DNA from: Bacteroidia bacterium
Lineage (GTDB): Bacteria; Bacteroidota; Bacteroidia; Chitinophagales; UBA2359
Direction of reading: 5' to 3'
Length of the DNA: 64,000 nt
Assembly: GCA_030427245.1 (NCBI GenBank)
Contig: JAUHXA010000020.1
Span: 1 to 64,000 of the forward strand
A model generated the notes under the pieces. The model did no database searches and was not told the DNA's origin. It was given only the letters and a program-made list of their open reading frames with translations. The position numbers and the translations under genes were made by a program. Below, one piece after another: positions 42,824 through 52,164 of the stretch (positions within the stretch are counted from its first letter, which is position 1; each line of letters opens with the position of its first letter).

Positions 42824-45800
42824 TTGAAACAAGTAATAATTACATGTATCTTATTAACAGTTAATTTTTCCAGTTCTCTTTTACAGGGAGCAACCTTTGA
42901 TTTAACAGTTCAAATTACAGAATCACCTGATGGAATATTGCACATACATTTGGATCCAGATGGAGATGTTCCTTCATTTGACGGTTGTGGCGGACAAGAA
43001 GATGATGGAATGAAACTTACATTATTGTTTAATTTTTATGATGAATTTAACAATTTGATTCATACCGTTGATTTGAAACAATCAGATGGAAACCCAATTT
43101 TATTTGATAATTTATCCAACCAAAGTCCTAAAAATTATTGGTTTCCCAAAAACCTTGTTTATGACTACTTTATTTACCTTCCTCCTTCAAACGTGTTAGA
43201 TGAAAATGGTGCAATAACTACATGTAACAGCGGAATTCCAAATATTGATAATATTACTAATGTTGAAATAATAACAAGTTTGAATATTATTCCTTGTCCA
43301 GCATGGCAATCTATCAGCACAAATGGCGTTTCTTTAAGTTTAAATTATTTAGGGGAATCATTAAGCAGTTTTAACTGTGAATCCAGTTCAAATCCTCAAG
43401 AATGTATAAATATTACTAGTGAGCATGATTTCAATGTACCTACTAATACTGGTACAAATCTCCCCGTAGGATATATTGATTTCGGAGTTGAGTTCTTTGA
43501 GGTAATAGCAGATTGTGAGGTTAATCAGTCTGCATGTCCCGAGAATACTAATGGAGTTTGGGTAACTTATGCAATTCCTTATGGAGGGTGCCCAGAATAT
43601 AGTCAAAATTGGACTTATGAAGACGGAAATTCAACCTATACAGCATGTCATTTCGCTGCTAATGAATTTGATTCTTCTCAAGTTGCAGATCCTGATAATC
43701 CTACAACATTTGAAGATACTTATGCTGTAAGTCCTGATTATCCATATTTTATTACAATAACAGATGCAATAGGAAATCAGATACAAGAAACACTAAATGC
43801 AGAAGCCATAGAGTCTGATTTGATAGATAAAGTGGAAAAAATAGATGAGTTTCATGATGAATGTGATAGTTGGGTTATTATTGAAATCTCTCCACAAGAT
43901 GTTGTTTTAAATAATCAAAACAGTGAATATGATATAAGTATTTCAGGTCCAGGTATTGCATCTATTCAAAATGGAAATCGTTATAAACGTAAAATTCAAG
44001 AGAATGGTACCTACATAATAAGCATAACCAATAAATTTTCAGGTTGTGGAGAGGAGGTAGAGATAGAAATCACGGAAATTAAAGAAATTCTTGATTTACC
44101 TGTAGTAGATGTAGGTTCAGATTTGTTTTTCTGTGAAGGTGGAACTGTGCCTACGATTATTGTAGATGCCGATTCTGAAGGGCTAAATGATTCAAATGTT
44201 ACTTATGAATGGTTAATTACAAGTCGAACTTATAGAGTGCAAACAGGTGAATGTAAAGGCTCTACAACGGTAGAAATTATTGAGGGAGGTACAGATAGTC
44301 AGTTGGTTCTTAGTTCAGAAAATATTTTGCTCAATCGCTGTTATATAGTGGAAGTGATTGCTACTAATCAAGATGGTTGCATCCAACACTTCTCAAATAA
44401 TGATACAAAGTCCATTATTTATGCAGAATCTCCGCCTGCAGAAATTTCTCCTCCTGTAATAGATGTAGATGCCTGTAACGGTGAAATGGCTATTCTAACA
44501 GCTAACGAACCTCCTTTTGAATTTATCACTTATTCTTACAAATGGTCTAATGGAGTAAAACATATAGATACACATGTTCATCAATCTGGTATTTATACTG
44601 TTACGGTCACATCTGATGTAACGGGATGCTCAGCCACGGACAAAATAAATGTAAGTATCAATGGACCAACTGCTTACATTGCAGGAACTGAAATACTTTG
44701 TGGAGATGAAATTACCTTAGAACTTATGGGTTATGCAACTGAATATTATTGGTCTACTGGTGAACAAACCCCAATAATCACTGTTTCGCAAGGCGGATTA
44801 TATACAGTTACTGTAACAGCAGATAATTGTTATTTAATCTCAACTGTTGAAGTAATAGATTCGAACTTTTCGCTTGATTTTGGTTTTGACCTTATGGAAG
44901 TTGATGCTTGTGAAGAAGATTATCCTGTTATCTTACAGCCTATTGGGCATCCTCAAGATTTTTTTACTTATAGCTGGTCATCAGGAGAAAATACTAACTC
45001 CATTGAAGTAGGAGCTCCTGGTCAATATACCTTAAATGCATATAGCCCAAATGGCTGTGTCAATCAAAAAACTATCACAGTTAATTTATTGGTAGGGCCA
45101 ATGGTTAGCTTAGGCAATACCAAAAGTATCTGCGAGGAAGAAAGTATCATTTTGGATGCGGGAACAAGTGCTAATACATATTTGTGGTCAAATGGAAGTC
45201 AACAACAAACTATTGAAGTAAATTCAGAGGGTATTTACAGTGTAACGGTGACAAAGGATGGATGTGACAGAACAGATGAAGTAGAGGTTATGCACTATGA
45301 GGCTCCTTTTGCAGATTTGGGAGGAGTTCTTTCTATTTGCAATGGAGAACCTATTTTGGTTGACGCTTTTCATCCCGATGCTGTGCATTATAAATGGTCT
45401 AATGAACCATTTACTTCCTCTGAATCTGCTAAATATATTTCAATTCCAGGAGATTATAGTGTGACCATTACCAACTCTCAAGGTTGTTCATCAGTTAGTG
45501 AAATAAATATTATTTCAGGGAATCCTTTTATAGATTTGGAAGTACAAGTACAAGATTGTAATAGTTGGGAAACTATTTTATCCACAATCGATTTTGCGGA
45601 TTTTGATTACTTATGGACAGATAAAAATGGGGTTATTTTAAGTGATAAAAATACCCTAACAATCACGACTTTAGGGGAGTACAATTTGTATGTGTCGCAA
45701 AACGGATGCACTGTTACTCAACAAATAGTTTTTGACAATGAAAGCTTTGGAGCAGTAAGTGCTTATACAATAGGTGCCAATGGCAACCCAATAGAAGAAA

Positions 45801-47767
45801 CTTGGACTACTACAAAAAATATTGACGGAATGATGACAGTAGCATCGGGAACAAAACTGACAATTGACGGAGCAATCGTACACTTTATGGATGAACAATC
45901 TGGGATTACGGTGGCGGAAGGAGGTTTTTTAGAAATCATTAATGGAGCAATTTTAAAAGGAAATCCCTGTAACGCAGAATACTGGTATGGTGTAGAGGTA
46001 GCAGGCAATACAAATATAGCACACGATGAGGATTTTTTGGTCAATGGTAACCCAAATCACGGTGCTGTATTAATAAACAGTGGGAGCATAATTCAAGATG
46101 CTATTACTGGTATTCAAACTATAAATGGCATTATACAGGCAGATGGTGCAAATTTTATTGATAATGAACTTGGCATAAAAATAGGAATAGCAGGTGAAAC
46201 AATCTTTTTTAATCAAGTAGGTGCTGGTAGTGCGAATATTATCGAAAACAACAATTTTGGCATTGAGTCTCCTATAAATAGTTCCCTTAAATTCATGGGT
46301 ATAGAAGTATATAATTATTTTCATTCAATTAAATTTATAGGCAATCATTTTTACAATATGAATCCTGTTCAACATAATGTTTTAGGAATTTCGGTAGTAA
46401 ATTCTAACTGCTATATGCATCATAATATTTTTGATGATTTGAGAATGGGGATTTCTATATTTGACTTAGTTAATGTATATTTCTCTAATATAGTAAATTA
46501 TAATCTTTTTAATAATACAGAAAAAGGGCTATTAATGGTATTTGGTTTAGTTCCTCAAGCCAATCATAATAATTTTGACAATATCCCTAATGGGATTCAT
46601 TCTACGGATACCTATGGTATATACAGCATCAACAGCCGCTTTATTATCAATAAAAATGATTTTCAAACTTCGGTGAATAACAACGAAATAAAGGGATTGG
46701 TAACCTCCCATACATGGGATAATTTCGTTCACATAAATGAAAACACTTTCGATGGAGCTTTTGGAGCAGCAACACAGTTTCAAGCTACTAACAACAATGT
46801 TTTATTGGAATGTAATGCCTATTCAAATGCACCTAAAATAGATTGGTACATTGCCGAAAATGGTTTACTCAATCAACAAGGAGATTGCCAAGGTATTTTC
46901 CTTCCTGCTTATGCAACAAACAATACTTGGCATTCTGAATCAACAGGCTATCACATTTACAAAGCAAGTAGCGGCAATTTCTTCATAGACCACGACCCAT
47001 GTTCTGAGCCTACATTGTTTAGCAGTAATGTAACTAAAAAAAATTGTGGCTATGTTAGTGAAACAGACTGTTGTATATTGGTGGAAACCATAGAAGATAC
47101 ACCTGATGATAGGGTTACACTTTCGCAAGACCTTTATCAACTATTGGAACAGGGAAATCAACAGGGTTTTATTAACTTACTGAATCAACAACAAGCAGAA
47201 TGGGCAGATAAGTTATTGGTGAGGGCTTATTTGGGTTGGAACGACAAAAGTAATGCCTCATTGGTTCTCAATCGTATTCCTCAGAATAATCCTGAAAATA
47301 TTGCTTTCAAGGACGTTTTTACCGCCCTCATCAATGCCAATCCGCAAATATCAGCCATTGATGAGGTTATGATTCGGGCTTACGCTCAATCCACCGACCT
47401 CGCTATTCAGTCTTTGGCACATACTGTATTAGCAAGTTATTTTGGAGAGATATTCGACTATGATACAGCTCCTGTTGTTATCTCATCCAATAAAAAAGAA
47501 ACTACACGTTTTGATGAGACAAGAACTTTTGATTTGATTCCCAATCCTAGTTCTTATCAGTTGCTTGTCCAATTAAATCAGCCAATAAGCGATGAAAAAG
47601 TTGTTTTTACCATTTACGATTTAACAGGAAAAATGATGAAAACGGTTAATCTTGCTCAACAAAAAGAAGCTATTGATATAGCTGATTTGGCAGTAGGTGT
47701 TTATTATTGTCAAATAAACCTCAATGGCAAACCTTCTAAAATCCAAAAATTGGCAATTGTCAGATAA
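42824..47767 (+). CDS. Giant T9SS-exported adhesin-like protein
   Basis: Counted from the TTG at 42824 the protein has 1647 residues (an upstream ATG at 42763 is out of frame by one base because of a nine-C run). Residues 1-22 look like a signal peptide (TCILLTVNFSSSLLQ). An N-terminal part is followed by about five PKD/Ig-like repeats of the WSTGEQTP...GGLYTVTVTADNC type (about 430-980), then a parallel beta-helix-like part (about 990-1370). A helical section follows, ending in the AYAQSTDLAIQSLAHTVLAS region. The T9SS sorting domain closes the protein (IPNPSSYQLLVQLNQP to KIQKLAIVR). It is likely a surface adhesin. Confidence 0.85.
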   Translation: MKQVIITCILLTVNFSSSLLQGATFDLTVQITESPDGILHIHLDPDGDVPSFDGCGGQEDDGMKLTLLFNFYDEFNNLIHTVDLKQSDGNPILFDNLSNQSPKNYWFPKNLVYDYFIYLPPSNVLDENGAITTCNSGIPNIDNITNVEIITSLNIIPCPAWQSISTNGVSLSLNYLGESLSSFNCESSSNPQECINITSEHDFNVPTNTGTNLPVGYIDFGVEFFEVIADCEVNQSACPENTNGVWVTYAIPYGGCPEYSQNWTYEDGNSTYTACHFAANEFDSSQVADPDNPTTFEDTYAVSPDYPYFITITDAIGNQIQETLNAEAIESDLIDKVEKIDEFHDECDSWVIIEISPQDVVLNNQNSEYDISISGPGIASIQNGNRYKRKIQENGTYIISITNKFSGCGEEVEIEITEIKEILDLPVVDVGSDLFFCEGGTVPTIIVDADSEGLNDSNVTYEWLITSRTYRVQTGECKGSTTVEIIEGGTDSQLVLSSENILLNRCYIVEVIATNQDGCIQHFSNNDTKSIIYAESPPAEISPPVIDVDACNGEMAILTANEPPFEFITYSYKWSNGVKHIDTHVHQSGIYTVTVTSDVTGCSATDKINVSINGPTAYIAGTEILCGDEITLELMGYATEYYWSTGEQTPIITVSQGGLYTVTVTADNCYLISTVEVIDSNFSLDFGFDLMEVDACEEDYPVILQPIGHPQDFFTYSWSSGENTNSIEVGAPGQYTLNAYSPNGCVNQKTITVNLLVGPMVSLGNTKSICEEESIILDAGTSANTYLWSNGSQQQTIEVNSEGIYSVTVTKDGCDRTDEVEVMHYEAPFADLGGVLSICNGEPILVDAFHPDAVHYKWSNEPFTSSESAKYISIPGDYSVTITNSQGCSSVSEINIISGNPFIDLEVQVQDCNSWETILSTIDFADFDYLWTDKNGVILSDKNTLTITTLGEYNLYVSQNGCTVTQQIVFDNESFGAVSAYTIGANGNPIEETWTTTKNIDGMMTVASGTKLTIDGAIVHFMDEQSGITVAEGGFLEIINGAILKGNPCNAEYWYGVEVAGNTNIAHDEDFLVNGNPNHGAVLINSGSIIQDAITGIQTINGIIQADGANFIDNELGIKIGIAGETIFFNQVGAGSANIIENNNFGIESPINSSLKFMGIEVYNYFHSIKFIGNHFYNMNPVQHNVLGISVVNSNCYMHHNIFDDLRMGISIFDLVNVYFSNIVNYNLFNNTEKGLLMVFGLVPQANHNNFDNIPNGIHSTDTYGIYSINSRFIINKNDFQTSVNNNEIKGLVTSHTWDNFVHINENTFDGAFGAATQFQATNNNVLLECNAYSNAPKIDWYIAENGLLNQQGDCQGIFLPAYATNNTWHSESTGYHIYKASSGNFFIDHDPCSEPTLFSSNVTKKNCGYVSETDCCILVETIEDTPDDRVTLSQDLYQLLEQGNQQGFINLLNQQQAEWADKLLVRAYLGWNDKSNASLVLNRIPQNNPENIAFKDVFTALINANPQISAIDEVMIRAYAQSTDLAIQSLAHTVLASYFGEIFDYDTAPVVISSNKKETTRFDETRTFDLIPNPSSYQLLVQLNQPISDEKVVFTIYDLTGKMMKTVNLAQQKEAIDIADLAVGVYYCQINLNGKPSKIQKLAIVR

Positions 47768-47784
47768 TTTCTCTATTAAATCAG

Positions 47785-47822
47785 CCCTTGGCAAAACACA
47801 AACTTGTCAAGGGTTATTTTTT
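47785..47822 (+). terminator. Rho-independent terminator of the adhesin gene
   Basis: CCCTTGGCAA (47785-47794) pairs with TTGTCAAGGG (47804-47813), with one G-T, followed by TTATTTTTT. It lies 19 bp before the next gene's start. Confidence 0.8.
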
Positions 47823-47840
47823 ACTAAAATAATCATTGCT

Positions 47841-49325
47841 ATGAAATATCAACTTATTGTTCATATATTTTTATTACTTCAATCTTCCCACCTAATCGGA
47901 CAAAATGAATTTAATTACTTTAATCGTTTAATGAATCCTGATTCAGCTAGTATACTTACCAATTGTGCTTTAGCTATTGAAGATGGTTACTTAACAGTAG
48001 GAGTATTGGGCAGTACATCTAATTATACTGCTATATATCTATCAAAAATAGATTTGGAAGGCAATTTTCAGTGGATAAAAATTTTAGATGAAGATAGTCA
48101 AGTAGCTACGATGGCATCAGGAAGCTCTTTTATTCAAGATACCAAAAACCCCAATCATTTTTTGGCTATGTATGGCAAATATCAAAATAGCAACAATACA
48201 GACTTGGGCGTTGCCCTCATTAAATTCGATGGAGAAGGCAACATTATTTGGGAACGATTGCATGGCGACCAAAAGCGTCAAGCACCCTATACACTTATCA
48301 ACACCAATGATGGTGGTTATTTGATTTCAGGTTGGGAACAAATTAGTTCAAATCCCACACAAGGCTATATGTTGAAATTGGATAGTTTGGGCAATGAGCA
48401 GTGGCATAAGAACCATACCTTAAGTGAAGAAGGACATTCCAATTTAGGTTTTGCCCAACAGACAATGGATGGAGGTTATGTTTTGTCGAGTTATGGCTAT
48501 CTACCAGGGCGAAAAATAGATATGTATATTGTAAAAGTAGATGATTTGGGAAATTTAGAGTGGGAACAAAATTATGGCTCGACAGAAGAAGATTGGGGTT
48601 GTCAGATATTGGAATTATCAGAGGGTGGATATTTTGTATCGGGAGCGAAGTATAGGTTTGGAGATACTCAAAATTACTTTGCAAAATTGAACGAGTTAGG
48701 AGAAATTATTTGGGATAAAGACATTTACATCAGAGATGGAGGTTCTGCACTTTTACAAAAAACTTCAAATGGTGATTTCATAGGCTTTGGAGGTTTTCGT
48801 GAAAACAACATCCCACGACAACCCATGCTTATACGAATCACTTCAAGAGGCGACACTCTTTGGACAAAACCCATTACACCTGACCCCTCCAATGAAGTTT
48901 ATATTCGAGATATGGAAGCTACACCCGATGGCGGTTACATCATTGCAGGATTCAATTATACGCATACACCTCAATATGGATGGATAGCCAAAATAGACAG
49001 TTTGGGGAATACTTGTTGGTCGTCTTTGGATTGTGATAGTACAGCGATTATTACTAGTATTCCTCAGTTGCCTAGTCAGAATCCTTATCAAGTGAAGATT
49101 TCACCTAATCCTGTTCGAGATAGGGTGACTGTTTCTTATCAATTGCCTTTGGATGGACGATTGCAGTTGTATGATTTGCAGGGACGATGGATTCGGGAGT
49201 GGTGGCTGCCTGCTGTGGTGGAGAGTATGCCATTGGAGGTGGGAGATTTGGAGGGAGGTTTGTATTTGTATAAAGTCAATATTGAAGGAAGGGAGATAAG
49301 TAGTGGGAAATTGGTGGTGGAGTAG
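47841..49325 (+). CDS. T9SS-exported beta-propeller-like protein (module A, copy 1)
   Basis: About 494 residues from ATG 47841; the frame is open further up, but that ATG starts a good signal peptide (ending SSHLIGQ). The body consists of repeated units of about 45-50 residues with motifs such as KTDSLGN/KLDSLGNEQWHKNHT, DGGYLISGWEQ and EWEQNYGS, typical of T9SS-linked propeller proteins. A T9SS sorting domain ends it (QVKISPNPVRDRVTVSYQLP ... EISSGKLVVE). Two closely similar proteins lie downstream (50046 and 52165). It is likely a surface or secreted protein. Confidence 0.82.
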   Translation: MKYQLIVHIFLLLQSSHLIGQNEFNYFNRLMNPDSASILTNCALAIEDGYLTVGVLGSTSNYTAIYLSKIDLEGNFQWIKILDEDSQVATMASGSSFIQDTKNPNHFLAMYGKYQNSNNTDLGVALIKFDGEGNIIWERLHGDQKRQAPYTLINTNDGGYLISGWEQISSNPTQGYMLKLDSLGNEQWHKNHTLSEEGHSNLGFAQQTMDGGYVLSSYGYLPGRKIDMYIVKVDDLGNLEWEQNYGSTEEDWGCQILELSEGGYFVSGAKYRFGDTQNYFAKLNELGEIIWDKDIYIRDGGSALLQKTSNGDFIGFGGFRENNIPRQPMLIRITSRGDTLWTKPITPDPSNEVYIRDMEATPDGGYIIAGFNYTHTPQYGWIAKIDSLGNTCWSSLDCDSTAIITSIPQLPSQNPYQVKISPNPVRDRVTVSYQLPLDGRLQLYDLQGRWIREWWLPAVVESMPLEVGDLEGGLYLYKVNIEGREISSGKLVVE

Positions 49326-49345
49326 TTTTTTTTGAACATAGCTTG

Positions 49346-49361
49346 TTCCGAGAACTCGGAA
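49346..49361. repeat. Short palindrome with two-base loop
   Basis: TTCCGAG-AA-CTCGGAA is a perfect 7-bp palindrome downstream of module A copy 1. It is similar in design to the 6670 and 6970 palindromes. Confidence 0.6.
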
Positions 49362-49407
49362 AACTTTTAGATGGGGAAGGAACTTTTTTGTATGTATTTT
49401 GGAAATA

Positions 49408-49980
49408 ATGAACACCAAGCACAGCAATTCCATATTGATGAAAAAATACCTAAACAAAAGCTTGTTGTTGGAGGCTCAAAATAAACTCAATGCTTTGCAT
49501 GGAGGTGGAGTTTACGATGCTTCTTATATTCAATTTTATCAATTGTTGATTGATGTTCGGGTAAGTGGTCGAAAATATACCGAACTAACGGCTACAGAAT
49601 TGCAGACTGTAGAGAACATTGCTCAAGCAAATACCTATGGCAGCGTTTATGCAGAAAGTTTATTGGCGATGTTGAATCAATCTACAATTGACAGAATGCC
49701 TCATAAAGAAGTTAGTCAAAGTAACAAACAGGCAAATCCCAATGATTTAGTTTCCCTTATTCGTATTTACCCCAACCTAAGCGAGGGGCGAATTACGGTA
49801 GAATCTTTGGTAAAAGAAGCAAGGTTACTGGTGTACAATATTACAGGACAACTGATACAACAAGAAATTTTGGAGCTTGGCAAAAATCAGTTGAAAATAA
49901 ACGCACCAAATGGCACTTATTTCTTTAAAATTGAATCTGAAGAACAATCAGTAAGTCATAAGGTCATTATTAGTCAGTAA
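49408..49980 (+). CDS. Small protein with T9SS-like tail (module B, copy 1)
   Basis: A 190-residue protein from ATG 49408 (or 49438). It lacks any signal peptide, which is odd because its C-terminal 75 residues (IRIYPNLSEGRITVESL through GTYFFKIES) resemble a T9SS sorting domain. The upstream half (ELTATELQTVENIAQANTYG, VYAESLLAMLNQSTIDR) resembles the section just before the tail of giant T9SS proteins such as the one at 42824. It therefore looks like the detached end of such a protein. A second, 5'-truncated copy is at 51631-52098. Confidence 0.65.
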   Translation: MNTKHSNSILMKKYLNKSLLLEAQNKLNALHGGGVYDASYIQFYQLLIDVRVSGRKYTELTATELQTVENIAQANTYGSVYAESLLAMLNQSTIDRMPHKEVSQSNKQANPNDLVSLIRIYPNLSEGRITVESLVKEARLLVYNITGQLIQQEILELGKNQLKINAPNGTYFFKIESEEQSVSHKVIISQ

Positions 49981-49990
49981 TTTTTTGAAA

Positions 49991-50029
49991 ATAAATCCCC
50001 AAAACCCAATAGTAGTTTTGGGGATTTAT
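49991..50029 (+). terminator. Strong hairpin after module B copy 1
   Basis: ATAAATCCCCAAAAC (49991-50005) pairs perfectly with GTTTTGGGGATTTAT (50015-50029), a 15-bp stem with a nine-base loop. No long T-run follows. The same type of stem occurs at 52114-52147. Confidence 0.7.
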
Positions 50030-50045
50030 ATAAAATACAAACAAT

Positions 50046-51545
50046 ATGAGATACATACTTATACTCTTTCTTTCATCTCTAACTATTTTGGCACAAGAAA
50101 CCTACTTCAATAAGAATTACGATATCCTCGAAAGTAGTCAAACTATGAAGTCATTAGAGATAGTTGGAGAAGAATACTTTGTTTTAGGTCCATCTTCTTT
50201 CAGTAATGGTGAAGATATATATACTATTTGGAAAATTGATAAACAGGGAGAAGTTCTAAGTTTGTATAATTATGGGGAAGGAGACAATCACGATTATTTA
50301 GAGGGACACTTACAAGTTGTAGAGGATAAAATCTTTGTTTTTTTTAGCCGAAAGGATTCTCTATCAGATAGTAAATATTATTTGGCATCTATTTCTCTGG
50401 AAGGAGAACTTCTATGGGAAGAAACATACGATTTGGGAATACTGATTGAAGGGGCTCGAAAATTGACTCCTACAAGCGATAAAGGCTTTATTATGGCAGG
50501 ATTTTCTTTAAATTTCCCCGATGAATTGGGACAAGCCTATATTGTGAAAACCGATAGTTTGGGAAATATGGAATGGCAGAAAGACTATGGTAGTTGGGAG
50601 GAAGATGCCCAAGCAAATGAAATTATAGAATTGGAAGATGGAGGGTATCTGGTCATGGGCTGGATGTCCTATCAAGAGGCAGTCAATCGAAATATATGGG
50701 TTTTTCAAATTGATAGTGAGGGAAATATGCTATGGGAAGAAACCTATGGCAATAGTTATCTTGAAGAGTGTTCGGATATATTGGAGGTGGAGGATGGATA
50801 TGTAATTGTAGGTTATCAATACCCTAATTCTATTCTTGAAAGCGACCCCAATGGATATATTTTTAAAATTGACAAAGAGGGAAATCTATTATGGGAAAAA
50901 AAATATTCAGGTACTTTGTACATAGATACTTTTGAGCATCAACTATCTGATATTTTCAGAGAAGTGAGAGAATTGGAGGATGGTAACTTAGTAGTGATTG
51001 GACGTTCACGTAATCACAAGAGTTCGGGGCGTCATTCAGGTATATTAATGAAACTAACATCGGAGGGAGACAGCTTGTGGACGAAAGCCTATTCTAACAT
51101 TTTGTATTCTAATTATTATTTATGGGATTTTGAAATTACAGAAGACAATGGTTTTGTCATGTGCGGTTGGGGTGGTGGCGTAGAAAGCGGCACACAAGAC
51201 GGTTGGATTCTCAAAGTTGACAGCCTCGGCAACACCTGTCAGCCCGCCAATTGTGATAGTATTTTCACCACTTCTATTCATTACGAAATCACTACGCATT
51301 ATCCTACTTCGTTTTATCCCAATCCTGCCCAAAATCGTGTAACCTTTGAGCATCGACTACCCAAAGGAAAAGAGGCGATTTTGGAGGTATATGATTTGCA
51401 GGGGAAATTAATGGAGAATTGGGAATTGTTAAGGGTTAATGAGGAGTTGGTATTGGAGGTTGGAGATTGGGCGAGTGGCTTGTATTTGTATCGAGTACGT
51501 ATTGAAGGAAGAGAAGTGAGTAGTGGGAAGTTGGTGGCGGAGTGA
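50046..51545 (+). CDS. T9SS-exported beta-propeller-like protein (module A, copy 2)
   Basis: A 499-residue protein with a short signal peptide (about 1-18, ending TILAQ). It repeats the KTDSLGNMEWQKDYGSW, DGGYLVMGW and EEDAQ-type blocks of the other two A copies. The T9SS sorting domain is YPTSFYPNPAQNRVTFEHRL through GREVSSGKLVAE. It differs enough from the others to be a separate expressed gene. Its N terminus (QETYFNKNYDI) matches copy 3 very closely. Surface or secreted location is predicted; the ligand is unknown. Confidence 0.82.
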   Translation: MRYILILFLSSLTILAQETYFNKNYDILESSQTMKSLEIVGEEYFVLGPSSFSNGEDIYTIWKIDKQGEVLSLYNYGEGDNHDYLEGHLQVVEDKIFVFFSRKDSLSDSKYYLASISLEGELLWEETYDLGILIEGARKLTPTSDKGFIMAGFSLNFPDELGQAYIVKTDSLGNMEWQKDYGSWEEDAQANEIIELEDGGYLVMGWMSYQEAVNRNIWVFQIDSEGNMLWEETYGNSYLEECSDILEVEDGYVIVGYQYPNSILESDPNGYIFKIDKEGNLLWEKKYSGTLYIDTFEHQLSDIFREVRELEDGNLVVIGRSRNHKSSGRHSGILMKLTSEGDSLWTKAYSNILYSNYYLWDFEITEDNGFVMCGWGGGVESGTQDGWILKVDSLGNTCQPANCDSIFTTSIHYEITTHYPTSFYPNPAQNRVTFEHRLPKGKEAILEVYDLQGKLMENWELLRVNEELVLEVGDWASGLYLYRVRIEGREVSSGKLVAE

Positions 51546-51576
51546 GTTCCTTCAACTGTTGGCAAGGTTGCTAACC

Positions 51577-51604
51577 GTTGCCAAAGTTTCAAAACTTTGC
51601 CAAC
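51577..51604. repeat. Palindrome at the truncation point of module B copy 2
   Basis: GTTGCCAAAGTTT (51577-51589) and AAACTTTGCCAAC (51592-51604) form 13-bp arms with one mismatch and a two-base loop. A further hairpin (GGCAAGGTTGCTAACCGTTGCC) is just before it. It lies about 27 bp before the point where homology to module B begins. Confidence 0.7.
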
Positions 51605-51630
51605 AATTTCCAATTTTGGCAACAGTTTGA

Positions 51631-52098
51631 AACGATGCTTCTTACCTTCAATTTTATCAACTATTGATTGATGTGCAAGTAAGTGGTCGAAAATATACCG
51701 AACTAACGACTACAGAATTGCAGACTGTGGAGAATATTACTCAAGCAAATAACTATGGTAGCGTATATGCAGAAAGTTTGCTGGCGATGTTGAACCAAAC
51801 AACGATTGACAGAGTACCTCATAAGGAAAGTACTCAAAGTAATAAAACTGCTAATGCTAGTGAATTCCAGTCTATGGTACAGATTTATCCCAATCCAATG
51901 GACAATGCCGTTACCATAGAATCGGCTATAAAGGCAGCAAGACTAAGCATTTACAATATCACTGGACGGTTTATGGAGCAACGAGATTTGGTAGAAGGAA
52001 AAAATGATTTGGAAATGGATTTTCCAAATGGCACTTATTTTTTCCAAATCCAATCCGAACGGCAAATGATTACCTACAAGGTAGTTATTGCCAAGTAA
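51631..52098 (+). pseudogene. 5'-truncated module B copy 2
   Basis: Homology to the 49408 gene begins abruptly at about 51632, at the point matching residue 44 or so (NDASYLQFYQLLIDVQVSG), just after an in-frame TGA. The first 40 residues and the start ATG are missing. The remaining ORF has only TTG or GTG starts and is open to the natural TAA at 52098. The T9SS-like tail (MVQIYPNPMDNAVTIESAIK) is intact. It is probably not translated from a normal start. Confidence 0.7.
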
Positions 52099-52113
52099 TT
52101 TTATTAATTCAAC

Positions 52114-52147
52114 AATCCTCAAAATCTTTTTTTTGGTTTTGGGGATT
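52114..52147 (+). terminator. Hairpin after module B copy 2
   Basis: AATCCTCAAAA (52114-52124) pairs with TTTTGGGGATT (52137-52147), with one G-T, followed by TTTATAATTATTT. It corresponds in place and sequence to the hairpin at 49991-50029. Confidence 0.7.
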
Positions 52148-52164
52148 TTTATAATTATTTGCAT

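Noticed and set aside
46695-46701. GGTAACC inside the giant adhesin gene as a further motif site
   Set aside because: The second half of the motif is absent at the right spacing, and it lies within coding sequence.
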